Assembly: GCF_002105465.1 (NCBI RefSeq)
Contig: NZ_NCSQ01000173.1
Coordinates: 1-64,000, forward strand
Origin: Aquidulcibacter paucihalophilus
GTDB taxonomy: Bacteria > Pseudomonadota > Alphaproteobacteria > Caulobacterales > Aquidulcibacteraceae
Length of the DNA stretch: 64,000 nt
Reading direction: 5' to 3'
Positions 18,362 to 27,655 of the stretch are shown in pieces. The stretch's first letter is position 1; each line of letters opens with the position of its first letter. Below the pieces are notes generated by a model that saw nothing but the letters and a program-made list of their open reading frames with translations, did not search any database and was not told the DNA's origin. Both the position numbers and the translations under genes were made by a program.

Positions 18362-19207
18362 ATGTTTCAAACCCGCGACTCCGTGAAAGAGCCTTCAAGC
18401 GCCGCCGAGGCTAGCGTCATTGCTGGCCAGTTTCGAGCTGCGCGTTTAAGCAAAACCGCCCTTTCAGACTTCCCGGGGCCCTTGCCGCGCGTCCTCGATG
18501 AATCCTACGCCATTCAGGATGCCGCAATTGCGGGCTGGCCCGACAAATTGGTTGGCTGGAAAGTGGGGCGCATTCTCGGCGATTTGGTTGCCGTCCATGG
18601 GACAGACCGTCTGATTGGGCCCATTTTTGCCGCATCCCTACAGCGCGCCACAGGCGAGACCGAGGAGAGCTTTGCGGCGATCCAAGACGGCTTTTGTGCG
18701 GTTGAGGGCGAATATGTGTTTGAGCTTGCCGCCGACGCCATCCCCGGCAAAACCGATTATGACGCCAGCTCGGCTCTAGATCTGGTGGGTGAGCTGTGGA
18801 CCGGCATTGAAGTGGCGGGTAGCCCGCTTGCAACGATTAATGACCTGGGGCCAGCCGTCGTGGTCTCGGACTTTGGCAATAATTGGGGGTTGATCCTGGG
18901 CAAACCTGTCCTGAACTGGCGCGCTCGCTTGGAAGACCTCACGTGCGCCGTGACGATTAACGGCAATGTGGTTGGGACTGGGGTTGTCACCGCATTTCCA
19001 GGCGGCATCACCCAATCGCTGGTCTTTGCGCTGAATTGTGCTGCAGGGCGCGGCCTACCGCTCAAGCGCGGCATGTTGATTTCTACAGGGGCGGTTTCAG
19101 GCGTTCATGACGCCAAGCCCGGCGATCATGCGATAGCAGACTTTGGCCAAGACGGAATAATTGCCTGCCATCGCTTGGCCGGCCCTTCAAGTTCAGGACA
19201 AACATGA
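18362..19207 (+). CDS. 2-keto-4-pentenoate hydratase / FAH-superfamily protein
   Basis: This 281-residue protein aligns with the MhpD hydratase/decarboxylase branch of the fumarylacetoacetate hydrolase superfamily. Visible blocks are VGWKVG, CAVEGEYVFEL (acidic metal ligands), GIEVAGSP and MLISTGAVSGVHDAKPGD. Members hydrate or dehydrate 2-keto acids with a divalent metal, and relatives act on 2-keto-3-deoxy sugar acids. It is the first gene of an operon with the TRAP transporter: its TGA overlaps the dctP ATG. A role on a pectin-derived keto-acid is an inference from context, and the substrate is unknown. AAAGGA lies about 11 bases before the ATG. Confidence 0.75.
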   Translation: MFQTRDSVKEPSSAAEASVIAGQFRAARLSKTALSDFPGPLPRVLDESYAIQDAAIAGWPDKLVGWKVGRILGDLVAVHGTDRLIGPIFAASLQRATGETEESFAAIQDGFCAVEGEYVFELAADAIPGKTDYDASSALDLVGELWTGIEVAGSPLATINDLGPAVVVSDFGNNWGLILGKPVLNWRARLEDLTCAVTINGNVVGTGVVTAFPGGITQSLVFALNCAAGRGLPLKRGMLISTGAVSGVHDAKPGDHAIADFGQDGIIACHRLAGPSSSGQT

Positions 19208-20190
19208 TGGTTACACGCCGCTCTCTTTTGGCCACAGCTGGCCTTGCCTTACCACTTGTCTCTGCGTGCCAACCCCACAGCGCCTCGGGCGTTTTGACCG
19301 CATGCGACGTTCATCGTGACGGCTATCCCACAGTGATGGCGGTAAAGTGGCTGGGCGAGGCTTTGGCCAAGGAGACCGGGGGTCGCCTCTCCATCCGCAG
19401 CTATCCGTCCGGCCAATTGGGGGCTGAGGACGATACAATTGCCCTGGCCCAATCTGGCGTGATCGATATTTGCCGCGCCAATGCGGCTGCCCTCAACAAT
19501 GCGTTCCCGCTCACCCAAGTCGTCTCCATGCCCTTCGTCATCCAGAATGACGATCATTTACACCGCGTTTTGGATGGACCGATCGGTCAAGAGATTTTGG
19601 ATGGGTTTAAGGCGCGCGGACTGATTGGTTTGGCTTCTTACGATGCTGGCGGGCGGTGCTTCTATAATACCCACCGCCCGATTGAGACGCCAAAGGACTT
19701 GCATGGTCTGAAAATCCGTGTGCCGCAGTCTGATGTCTTTATCGAAGCAATTGGTGCCATGGGGGCAAACCCAACACCTTTGAGCTTCAGTGCGGTCTAT
19801 TCATCACTCCAAAGCCGCTTGATTGATGGGGCAGAAAACAACTGGCCAACTTTTGAAACAGCCCGGCACCTCGAAGTCGCGCATTATTGGTCCGAGACCC
19901 AGCATTCCTACTCGCCAGAGTTTCTGATGATGTCGGCCAAAAGCTTTGGCCAGCTCAGCCAAAAGGACCAAGGCTTAGTCCGCGATCTCGCCAAGGAGTC
20001 CGTGGCAATCATGCGCGAGGCTTGGGTCAAAACCGAGGCTGAATCCCGCACCAAAGCACTCGCCGCCGGCACCAAAGTGGTCGAGGTCAATAAAGCTGCC
20101 TTCAAGGCAGTCTGTGACCCCGTCAATGCCAAACGTCTGAACAACCCAGATGTCGCCCGTCTCTACGCGGCGATTAAAGCGATGGTTTGA
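19204..20190 (+). CDS. dctP: TRAP transporter substrate-binding lipoprotein, DctP family
   Basis: The 328-residue periplasmic receptor carries a lipobox (VSAC, Cys at about 22) after MMVTRRSLLATAGLAL, so it is probably membrane-tethered. DctP features include GQLGAEDDTIALAQSGVID, the carboxylate-binding Arg region GLKIRVPQS and the SSLQSRLIDGAENN stretch. It captures an organic acid for the DctQ/DctM permease. With pectate lyases on both sides, galacturonate or short (unsaturated) oligogalacturonates are the likely ligands. ATGA overlap with the preceding hydratase gene indicates translational coupling. Confidence 0.9.
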   Translation: MMVTRRSLLATAGLALPLVSACQPHSASGVLTACDVHRDGYPTVMAVKWLGEALAKETGGRLSIRSYPSGQLGAEDDTIALAQSGVIDICRANAAALNNAFPLTQVVSMPFVIQNDDHLHRVLDGPIGQEILDGFKARGLIGLASYDAGGRCFYNTHRPIETPKDLHGLKIRVPQSDVFIEAIGAMGANPTPLSFSAVYSSLQSRLIDGAENNWPTFETARHLEVAHYWSETQHSYSPEFLMMSAKSFGQLSQKDQGLVRDLAKESVAIMREAWVKTEAESRTKALAAGTKVVEVNKAAFKAVCDPVNAKRLNNPDVARLYAAIKAMV

Positions 20191-20191
20191 C

Positions 20192-20686
20192 ATGGAAAAC
20201 GAACAAAACGCTCCACCCAAAGGTCAAGAAAGTCCGCTGGACCTTTTGGCCAATGCTTGCAAAATCCTCGCGCTAACCGGCCTCGTCATCATTACTTTGG
20301 TTCAAGCTTGGCAAGTTTTTGCCCGCTATATTCTCAATGACTCCCCGGGCTGGACAGAGCCAGTAGCCGTTTTCTTCATGGGGATGACGGTGATGATGGC
20401 CGCCGCCGTTGGGGTGCGCGAGGGCACACATTTTTCGTTCTCCAACATCCTCGACTCCATGCCAGCGGGCCTACAAGCGCTGGTGCGGCGATTGCTGCTC
20501 GTCCTCACCTTGGGTGTTGCTCTTTTGTTGGCATATTGGGGCCTCAATCTCGCGCTCGATAATTGGGATGTCAGCATGGCGGGTGCCCCAATTCCGGCAG
20601 GGATACGTTATGTGCCCTTTGCTGTTGGCGCTTCCATCATGGCGCTGTTTGCCGCCGAGCGCTTATTCGCGCCAATGAAAAACTAA
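20192..20686 (+). CDS. dctQ: TRAP transporter small permease, DctQ family
   Basis: The 164-residue inner-membrane protein has four predicted helices (starting near residues 20, 55, 95 and 135) and the family signature QVFARYILNDSPGWTEPVAV. It bridges the binding protein and the large permease in a sodium-driven tripartite transporter. It starts one base after the dctP stop, 11 bases before dctM. Confidence 0.9.
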   Translation: MENEQNAPPKGQESPLDLLANACKILALTGLVIITLVQAWQVFARYILNDSPGWTEPVAVFFMGMTVMMAAAVGVREGTHFSFSNILDSMPAGLQALVRRLLLVLTLGVALLLAYWGLNLALDNWDVSMAGAPIPAGIRYVPFAVGASIMALFAAERLFAPMKN

Positions 20687-20697
20687 GGACGAAATCG

Positions 20698-21978
20698 ATG
20701 GCACTCGCAGCGCTTTTCCTTGTCTTCGCCCTTCTCTTGGTCCTTGGCGCGCCAGTAGCGATCGCGTTGATCATTTCAACGATCAGCGCGGCCTTGGTGT
20801 CGGGTATTCCGCCCATGGTGGTAGGCCAACAAGCAGCGGCCGATATTTCAAATGTGGGCCTTCTGGCCATTCCGCTTTTTGTGTTCGCAGGCGAATTGAT
20901 GCTGAAGGGTGGCATTTCAGAGCGGATCATCGCGCTGGCCAGCGCTTTGGTCGGCCGCTTCCGCGGGGGCCTCGCCCAAGTCAGCGTTGTGGCCTCAACC
21001 TTGTTTGGCGGGGTTTCGGGCTCTGCCATTGCCGACATTTCTGCCGTGGGTGGCACCATGATCCCGCAAATGGCCCAGCGCGGCTATGATAAGGATTATG
21101 CCGTCAATGTAACGATTTCGGCAGCCCTAGTCGCACTCTTGGTGCCCCCATCCCACAATATGATCCTATTTTCTGCCGCTGCTGGTGGCGGCATTTCGAT
21201 CACTGCCCTTTTCTCTGCCGGCATTATTCCAGCCTTGATGCTGGCGCTGGCTGTCATGGCGACGGCCTATATATTGGCGGTCAAGCGCGGTTATCAGGCT
21301 GAAGGTAAGATCGGCGCCCGCGCGCTAGTGACGACTTTTGTCACCGCTTTGCCCGCTTTGGTTTTGGTGTTGATCATCTTTGTCGGGATCAAGGCCGGGA
21401 TTTTCACCGCGATTGAAAGCGCTTCAGTTGCCGTGGTCTATGCGGTCTTGGTGACTCTGATCGTCTATCGCAGCCTAAGCTGGAACGCCTTTTTGGACGC
21501 AGCCAAGGGGGCCGCCAAGACGACCGGTTCGGTCTTGTTCGTCATTGGGGCGGCCGGCGCCTTTGGTTGGATGATGGCCTATCTGCAAGTGCCCAGCCAT
21601 GCGGTTGATGCCATGAAGGCGATTGCCCATGACAAGTTGACGGTTCTTGTCCTGATGGTGCTGTGCCTCTTGGTCTTAGGCACTTTCATGGATTTGGCCC
21701 CACTCATCATCATTTCCACCCCGATCTTCTTGCCGGTAGCTAAAGCCTATCACATCGACCCGGTGCATTTTGGTGTCGTGTTGATCTTGTCGGCTGGGAT
21801 TGGTCTGGTGACGCCACCAGTCGGCTCAGTCCTGTTCTTGGGCGCATCCATTGGTAAGATTAGCGTGATGGAAGCCGTGCGCGGCATGTGGCCCTTCTAT
21901 CTGGCCGCATTGATCGTGCTGGCTTTTGTGATGGTCTTCCCGCAGTTGTCGCTGTGGCTGCCAAGCTTGGTGGCTTAA
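20698..21978 (+). CDS. dctM: TRAP transporter large permease, DctM family
   Basis: The 426-residue permease has about 12 membrane helices and typical DctM blocks: GLLAIPLFVFAGELM, TLFGGVSGSAIADISAVG, LVPPSHNMILFS and ILSAGIGLVTPPVGSVLFL. It carries the translocation path for the acid captured by DctP. Its TAA is directly followed by the last codon of the convergent second pectate lyase, with no spacer, so the two transcripts must terminate inside each other's genes or share a signal that I do not see. Confidence 0.92.
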   Translation: MALAALFLVFALLLVLGAPVAIALIISTISAALVSGIPPMVVGQQAAADISNVGLLAIPLFVFAGELMLKGGISERIIALASALVGRFRGGLAQVSVVASTLFGGVSGSAIADISAVGGTMIPQMAQRGYDKDYAVNVTISAALVALLVPPSHNMILFSAAAGGGISITALFSAGIIPALMLALAVMATAYILAVKRGYQAEGKIGARALVTTFVTALPALVLVLIIFVGIKAGIFTAIESASVAVVYAVLVTLIVYRSLSWNAFLDAAKGAAKTTGSVLFVIGAAGAFGWMMAYLQVPSHAVDAMKAIAHDKLTVLVLMVLCLLVLGTFMDLAPLIIISTPIFLPVAKAYHIDPVHFGVVLILSAGIGLVTPPVGSVLFLGASIGKISVMEAVRGMWPFYLAALIVLAFVMVFPQLSLWLPSLVA

Positions 21979-23322
21979 TCAGCGCACCAGAGAATTCAGC
22001 CAGACCTCAAGATGGCTGATGCCGTCTTGATCGGGGTCTAGAGCTGCATCGCGTGCATCATTTGGGTTCAATCTATGCTGGATTTCCCACGCATCGGGTA
22101 AACCATCGCCATCTTGGTCGGGCCGTGTGGTCCCGCTTGCCATGACAGGCCAACCGCCCACCTCGTCTTGGGAGTTGATGATTTGGCCGGTCTTTGAACG
22201 CACGCTTTGAACCACGCGACTATCGACGTCATCGCGCACCAAAGATGCCCCGGCCCGCGCCAGGACTTTTTCTTCCGCGACAAGCGCAGGCTCTACCACC
22301 AGCCCGCCCGTTTCAAACGCGGTATTGGAAAAATAGCCCTCAGGCGGGCGCTTTAAGCGCACAAGGGCAGCGGTCTCCACCAGGACGCCATTCATGAAAT
22401 TGCCAGAGAAGTGGGCCTGCGCGCCGGGTGCAGATTCAACAAAGGCCAGAGCGGATTTCGAATTTGTGCCTTGGCGATAGGAATTGGCGCGGAAGCTGTA
22501 GCGGCTGATCGCGGTTTCATCGACATTATAGCCCGCACTATCACCGCCCCAATTGTAAAACAAATTATTGGCGAAATCGAACACCGGACCTTGTGGATCA
22601 AGCTTGGCATCGGCGAAATTTCCCGGTCTCGGGAGACGTGCGCGATGATGCGCCCAGAGATTATGGTGGAAGCTATAGCGTGAGCCTGCCGATCCGCGCA
22701 CCAACGAGCCATATCCATGCGCGCCTTTAGAATGGACCGATTGGTCTAAGGATTCTGAGATGATGGACCATTGCACCGTCACAAGGTCCAATTGCCGCTC
22801 GCCCTGCGTCATCTGCTGGGAAACCGACAAGGTCTCATCGGTCGACCATGAGGCCGAGCAATGGTCGATGATGATGTTGCGACCCGCTGTCAGCGAAATG
22901 GAATCGGTTTCGGTCTTAGAGAGATCGCCCGGCCGCACGCGAATGAAGCGCACAATGACTTCAGAGGTCGAGACCAACAGGGCATGGCCTTTGAGCGTAA
23001 TGCCACCGCCGGGTGCGGTTTGGCCGGCGATGGTGATGAAGGGGTTGCGGATCACCAAGGGCGATTGTAGCTCGATCATGCCGCCTATTTCAAACAGGAT
23101 GATGCGGGGCCCCTTGGCCTCAATCGCGGCGCGTAGACTGCCGGGGCCTGCATCTGCCAGATTGGTCACTTTGATGACGCGCCCGCCGCGCCCGCCTTGG
23201 GTGAAAGCGCCAAAGCCCTCAGCCCCGGGGAAAGCGCGTATGGGTTCAGCGGGAGTCTGCGCGCCGGCGCTGGCCGCCAAAAGCACGCTGGCCAAGGCAA
23301 GAGAAGATATCAGGCGGGCCAT
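21979..23322 (-). CDS. PL1-type pectate lyase with calcium-repeat tail, Sec-exported
   Basis: The 447-residue protein has a plain Sec signal (MARLISSLALASVLLAASAGAQ) and a beta-helix lyase domain related to the lyase at 16891 (AFPGAEGFGAFTQGGRGG, TIAGQTAPGGGITL, VIVRFIRVRPGD, IIIDHCSASWSTDE). The C-terminal 50 residues contain two DxDxDG-type calcium loops (DQDGDGLPDAWE and DPDQDGISHLEVW), as in thrombospondin type 3 or dockerin-like repeats. It is the last gene of the kduI-kduD-kdgK-esterase-lyase operon. Its ATG overlaps the esterase stop by one base (TGATG). Confidence 0.9.
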   Translation of the reverse strand: MARLISSLALASVLLAASAGAQTPAEPIRAFPGAEGFGAFTQGGRGGRVIKVTNLADAGPGSLRAAIEAKGPRIILFEIGGMIELQSPLVIRNPFITIAGQTAPGGGITLKGHALLVSTSEVIVRFIRVRPGDLSKTETDSISLTAGRNIIIDHCSASWSTDETLSVSQQMTQGERQLDLVTVQWSIISESLDQSVHSKGAHGYGSLVRGSAGSRYSFHHNLWAHHRARLPRPGNFADAKLDPQGPVFDFANNLFYNWGGDSAGYNVDETAISRYSFRANSYRQGTNSKSALAFVESAPGAQAHFSGNFMNGVLVETAALVRLKRPPEGYFSNTAFETGGLVVEPALVAEEKVLARAGASLVRDDVDSRVVQSVRSKTGQIINSQDEVGGWPVMASGTTRPDQDGDGLPDAWEIQHRLNPNDARDAALDPDQDGISHLEVWLNSLVR

Positions 23323-24914
23323 CAGCTACCCCATTGGATGAAAGGCACAGTCTGGAATAGGGCGCGCTCAATCCCACGCGGATCAAATTCTACCCGTGTG
23401 TGGGCGTCAAAAATCATCGTCTCGCGCCGCGCGAGGCTATAGTGCGGCCAGTTTGGTAAGCCCTTAGCCTGAGGCGTGCCGTTGCGGGCCAGACTGACCA
23501 GGGCCGAGGAAAGCTCTTTGCTGACTTTGCGTGCCTCTGGGCCTGTCCCCGTCATCGGGCCGGAAGCTGCCAGCGTGCGGAAAGCGTGGGGGATATCGAG
23601 TGTGTGATAAGCGCCCCATTTGCCGCCATCTTCAGGGCTCCTTAAGTCAAAGCGATACACCCAAGTTGGCGCCCCTTGGCGGGCGCGTGCGTCAGCCTCT
23701 TCGACCTGCCCACGCCAAGACCGCCCAGCAGTGGTCGCGGCAAAAAAGAGGTCAGACGCGGAAATGCCGGGATAAGCAGCCTGATACGTCGCCATCACAT
23801 GGGCGGGAGAAATATCCGTCCGCATATGGGTGGCAAGCCAAGCAGGGAGCGTTTCAAAAGTCAGGCTAAAGGCAGCCGGGTGGGAACGGCCAATCAGGGT
23901 GCGCGTCTCATTGGCCATATTGCCGAGAATCATGGGGATACGCGCGGATTGGGGCGGCGCATCTGGCCAGAATGGGTGGCGCGATAAATGCCGCTGGTCC
24001 AATACCGGCCCGAAATAGAGCTTTTGCGTAGCATTGATCGGGTCTGCACTATTTAAGGCCTCAATCAAGCGCGCACTTGGCACATTGAATACGTCTTGCG
24101 GCGAGACTTTTAGAGCTTCCAAGAAAGCTTTGGCCCGCGCGGTAGCGTTTAGAGGGCCAGAGGCTGTGACTTGCTGCCCACTCATAGTCGCGACCGCATG
24201 GAATAGGCCAGAAGCCGACGGGGCGGCCATCAGAGAAGCGATCTTCGCCCCACCGCCCGACTGCCCAAACAGCATGACGCGGGCCGGGTCGCCGCCAAAG
24301 CGGGCAATATTGGCCTTCACCCAGGTGAGCGCCAGCACCAAATCCCATTGCCCCGCATTGCCACTATCGGGTGCAAGCTCGGGGATGAGTTGACCCAAAT
24401 AAAGATAGCCAAAGGCATTGAGGCGGTGATTGACGGTCACAACCACCACATCTTCTTCAGCCGCCAACACGCTGCCATCGGTTAAAGGCGAAGAGCCAGA
24501 GCCGGTATGATAGGCCCCGCCATGAATATAGAGCATGACGGGCTTTTTCGCGCGCGCATCCAAGCTTGCAGTCCAGATATTGAGGAACAAGCAATCTTCA
24601 GATTGATTGGGCTCGCTGCCCGCTTGCGGGCTGGCTGGCCCATAATCGACTGCTGCAACCGGATCTTTCCACGGCACGGGCGGTTTCGGCCTCGCAAAGC
24701 GCGTGGTTGCCGTATCAGCTCCGTAACGTAGGCCCTTAAACACATGCAAGCCCGCCTGCTTGCGCCCACGAACGGGGCCGAAAGTGGTTTGGACGAGACT
24801 TTGGGCTTCATCTGCAAAGAGGTTTTGTGGAACCAGACCGGCCATCAGGCCACCAGCTAAAATCAGTCGGCGGGAGGCTGTTGCCGCCACAGGGCCTGCC
24901 TCAGCGGCGGACAT
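23322..24914 (-). CDS. Type B carboxylesterase, exported
   Basis: This 530-residue serine esterase has a Tat-like leader (ATASRRLILAGGLMAGL) and the carboxylesterase fold: SEDCLFLNIW, the oxyanion motif YIHGGAY, and nucleophile Ser219 in FGQSGGG, a common variant of GESAGG. In an operon of pectin genes it could remove methyl, acetyl or feruloyl groups from pectin fragments, but the family is broad and the ester is not readable from sequence. GGGAGTGG precedes the ATG at 24914, which lies inside the 3' end of kdgK (14-base overlap). Confidence 0.85.
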   Translation of the reverse strand: MSAAEAGPVAATASRRLILAGGLMAGLVPQNLFADEAQSLVQTTFGPVRGRKQAGLHVFKGLRYGADTATTRFARPKPPVPWKDPVAAVDYGPASPQAGSEPNQSEDCLFLNIWTASLDARAKKPVMLYIHGGAYHTGSGSSPLTDGSVLAAEEDVVVVTVNHRLNAFGYLYLGQLIPELAPDSGNAGQWDLVLALTWVKANIARFGGDPARVMLFGQSGGGAKIASLMAAPSASGLFHAVATMSGQQVTASGPLNATARAKAFLEALKVSPQDVFNVPSARLIEALNSADPINATQKLYFGPVLDQRHLSRHPFWPDAPPQSARIPMILGNMANETRTLIGRSHPAAFSLTFETLPAWLATHMRTDISPAHVMATYQAAYPGISASDLFFAATTAGRSWRGQVEEADARARQGAPTWVYRFDLRSPEDGGKWGAYHTLDIPHAFRTLAASGPMTGTGPEARKVSKELSSALVSLARNGTPQAKGLPNWPHYSLARRETMIFDAHTRVEFDPRGIERALFQTVPFIQWGS

Positions 24915-25899
24915 CGAGCCCACTCCCAGCCATGGCGTCGGAAACCTCTTGCACACGGGTCAAGTTAAAGTCTCCGGGGATGGAATGTTTGATCACCGCT
25001 GAAGCCACGGCAAATTCCAAGGCGGCTTGGGGTTCGTGGCCTGCCAGAAGACCATGCAACAGGCCTGCTGCAAAGGCGTCACCCGCGCCAATACGGTCGA
25101 CAACGCCTGAAAGCTCATGCTCTTTTGAGACAAAGCGCTGCGTGCGGCTCACCAGTTCACCCTGCAAGCCCTGATGGGTGACAGAAGCCAGCGTACGGGT
25201 TGTCGCGGCAATCCAGTTAAGCCGCGGGAAGACCTTAAAAGCCCGCTGCAATGCGGCCTCGCGGGTTTCAAAGCGCTCCCCCAAAATCAGTTCCACGTCG
25301 CGCTCATTGATGAAGGCTAAAGTCGCGTGCGACAGGATTTGCTTTAGGATGGCAGGCCCATCGCCCGCCCACGCAGCCCAAAGTTGGGCGCGATAATTGC
25401 CGTCAAACGAGACCTTAACTCCGGCTTGGGTCGCTGCCTTAACAAGGGCCAAGGCCGCCTTGGACGCCTGTGGCCCAACTGCGGGGGTAACGCCTGAAAC
25501 ATGCAGCCAGTCAGCCCCTTCTAGGACGTCAGCGGGGTTAGTCAGATCGGCAGCCGAATTTGCAAATGCGCTGTCTGCCCGATCATAGAGGACGGCCGAC
25601 GGGCGGCTGACCGCGCCTTGAGAGAGAAAATAAAGCCCCATCCGGCCCTTGGTTTGGCGTACGAGCTGTGTGTCCACGCCATGCTTGCGGATTTCAGCAA
25701 TGGCGGCGTGGCCAAGGTCATTATCGGCAACCACGCTTGCCATGCGGGCCTTATTGCCAAAGCGGGCGAGGCAAACGGCGACATTGGCCTCAGCCCCGCC
25801 AATCGCCACATCCAAGCGCGGCGATTGCAACAGACGCTCATGGCCTGGCCCACTTAAGCGGATCAGCAATTCCCCGAAACAAACGACTGACCCTGCCAT
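24901..25899 (-). CDS. kdgK: 2-dehydro-3-deoxygluconokinase
   Basis: The 332-residue PfkB-family sugar kinase phosphorylates KDG to KDPG with ATP. The N-terminal CFGELLIRL and GGAEANVAVCLARFG motifs and the catalytic GAGDAFAAGLLHG block near residue 275 are present, and family identity as a KDG kinase is supported by the neighbours kduD and kduI. It is the meeting point of the lyase-derived and the saturated galacturonate branches. No KDPG aldolase (eda/kdgA) is encoded in the window, so that step must be supplied elsewhere. It begins 6 bases after kduD. Confidence 0.92.
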   Translation of the reverse strand: MAGSVVCFGELLIRLSGPGHERLLQSPRLDVAIGGAEANVAVCLARFGNKARMASVVADNDLGHAAIAEIRKHGVDTQLVRQTKGRMGLYFLSQGAVSRPSAVLYDRADSAFANSAADLTNPADVLEGADWLHVSGVTPAVGPQASKAALALVKAATQAGVKVSFDGNYRAQLWAAWAGDGPAILKQILSHATLAFINERDVELILGERFETREAALQRAFKVFPRLNWIAATTRTLASVTHQGLQGELVSRTQRFVSKEHELSGVVDRIGAGDAFAAGLLHGLLAGHEPQAALEFAVASAVIKHSIPGDFNLTRVQEVSDAMAGSGLDVRR

Positions 25900-25905
25900 G
25901 GCGCT

Positions 25906-26664
25906 TTACCTTGCTAGCCACCCGCCATCGACGGGGATGACGGCTCCATTAAGGTAGTCTGACGCTTTTGACGCCAAAAAGACAGCCGTCCCGCCTAAAT
26001 CGGCAGGCTCACCCCAACGACCAGCGGGGATGCGCTTTAAAATGTCGCTGGAGCGTTCTTCGTCTGCCCGCAATTGGGCGGTATTGTCCGTCGCCATATA
26101 GCCGGGCGCGATGGCATTGATGTTGAGGCCTTTAGCCGCCCACTCACACGCCAACAGCTTGGTGATGCCAGCGATGCCGCTCTTGGATGCCGTATAAGAC
26201 GGCACGCGAATGCCGCCTTGAAAGGACAACATTGAGGCGATGTTGATGATCTTGCCGCTGCCTTGGCCAATCATCACTTTACCGGCGGCTTGGCTCATGA
26301 AGAAGGCGGACTTGATGTTGACATTCATCACATCATCCCAGTCCTTCTCGGAGAAATCGACTGCATCCTGACGGCGAATGAGGCCTGCATTATTGACCAG
26401 AATGTCGAGACCGCCGAGACCCGACAGCGTCTCTGCCACAATGCGGTCCACAGGCTCAATGCTCATCAGATTGGCGTCAATATTGATGAAACGACGACCC
26501 AGCGCCGTTATCTTGGCACCCGTCTCGTCCGCAGGAACGATGCCAGCGGCGGCAATATCAGCCCCCGCTTCAGCCAAGGCCAAAGCGATACCCTGGCCGA
26601 GACCTGTGTTAGCACCCGTGACGAGCGCGACTTTGCCGGACAGGTTGAAAAAAGAAAGGCTCAT
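25906..26664 (-). CDS. kduD: 2-dehydro-3-deoxy-D-gluconate 5-dehydrogenase
   Basis: The 252-residue short-chain dehydrogenase has the cofactor motif TGANTGLGQGIA and catalytic Ser and Tyr-x3-Lys in the segment with PSYTASKSG. The C-terminal YLNGAVIPVDGGWLAR is typical of KduD. It reduces the diketo intermediate from KduI to KDG. It lies 16 bases downstream of kduI in the same operon. Confidence 0.94.
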   Translation of the reverse strand: MSLSFFNLSGKVALVTGANTGLGQGIALALAEAGADIAAAGIVPADETGAKITALGRRFINIDANLMSIEPVDRIVAETLSGLGGLDILVNNAGLIRRQDAVDFSEKDWDDVMNVNIKSAFFMSQAAGKVMIGQGSGKIINIASMLSFQGGIRVPSYTASKSGIAGITKLLACEWAAKGLNINAIAPGYMATDNTAQLRADEERSSDILKRIPAGRWGEPADLGGTAVFLASKASDYLNGAVIPVDGGWLAR

Positions 26665-26680
26665 GATCTTCTCCCCCGGC

Positions 26681-27529
26681 CTATTTCAACTGGCAGATGT
26701 CGCAGACCGCGAGGTCTGTATAGTCGAGGTTTTCCCCGCCCATTGCCCAGATGAAGGAATAATTGCGGGTGCCCGAACCCATATGGATCGACCAAGGCGG
26801 CGAGATCACGGCCTCATCATTTTCCATGACGATATGGCGGATCTTATCCTCTTCCCCCATGAAGTGGAAAACCCGATCCTTCTCGCCCAAGCCGAAGTAG
26901 AAATAGACTTCTGAACGGCGGTCATGCAGGTGCGGCGGCATGGTGTTCCAGACGCTGCCGGTGTTGAGCTGGGTCAGACCTAACAATAGCTGACAGGACT
27001 TCACCGTCGCGGGCACGATATATTGGTAGATCACGCGCTCATTGGATTCGGCCAGCGATCCACGCTCGAGCGGTACAGCCGTCTCGATCGAGATTTTAGC
27101 GACTTCAAAGCGGGCATGGGCTGGGGTTGAGACCAGATAATATTTGGCAGGTGCATCAGCCGATTGCGACGCGAAGATCACATCTTTTGAGCCCATCGGC
27201 ACATAGAGGCCGTCGCGCGGCTTAATCTCATGCGCCACGCCGTCGACATGGACGATCCCGACGCCCGCGCCGACATTGATCAGGCCTAGTTCGCGGCGTT
27301 CCAAGAAAGGATGACCAGCGGCAGAGGCAGGCTCGGTCTGATGTGGCAGCACAACTTGGGAATGGACGGGCATCGCGCCACCAACAACCATCCGCTCATT
27401 ATGCGAATAATTCAGATGAATTTCATCGGCTTGGAACAAGCCCGTAACCACATAGCGGGCGCGCAGCGCGTCATTATCGGCCCCGGCCATCATGTCTGGA
27501 TGGGTGGCGTGATAAACCTTGTCGAACAT
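26681..27529 (-). CDS. kduI: 5-dehydro-4-deoxy-D-glucuronate isomerase
   Basis: The 282-residue cupin isomerase converts 5-keto-4-deoxyuronate, formed from unsaturated galacturonate, to 3-deoxy-D-glycero-2,5-hexodiulosonate. All four zinc ligands are visible: His200, His202, Glu207 and His249. The length fits the family (about 278). GGAGGG lies 9 bases before the ATG. It heads the five-gene minus-strand pectin operon, directly behind a promoter carrying the predicted LacI-type operator at 27567-27580. Confidence 0.95.
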   Translation of the reverse strand: MFDKVYHATHPDMMAGADNDALRARYVVTGLFQADEIHLNYSHNERMVVGGAMPVHSQVVLPHQTEPASAAGHPFLERRELGLINVGAGVGIVHVDGVAHEIKPRDGLYVPMGSKDVIFASQSADAPAKYYLVSTPAHARFEVAKISIETAVPLERGSLAESNERVIYQYIVPATVKSCQLLLGLTQLNTGSVWNTMPPHLHDRRSEVYFYFGLGEKDRVFHFMGEEDKIRHIVMENDEAVISPPWSIHMGSGTRNYSFIWAMGGENLDYTDLAVCDICQLK

Positions 27530-27561
27530 CTTTTTGGCCCTCCCAAGCCAGCGCCGTCACC

Positions 27562-27590
27562 ATTATGGTAACCGGTGTCATATGAGACAA
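27562..27590 (-). promoter_or_regulatory. kduI operon promoter with LacI-type operator in the spacer (site 2)
   Basis: Reading leftward: -35 TTGTCT (27585-27590), a 17-base spacer, and -10 CATAAT (27562-27567). The spacer contains TGACACCGGTTACC (27567-27580), matching the other predicted operators. A repressor bound here would occlude RNA polymerase. The distance from the -10 to the kduI start is about 33 bases. Confidence 0.7.
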
Positions 27591-27655
27591 AGTCTTATAC
27601 GGGAAGATTTCATCTGACAAGTGGGGCTGTCTGTCGGCAAGTGCGATTACGTCGC

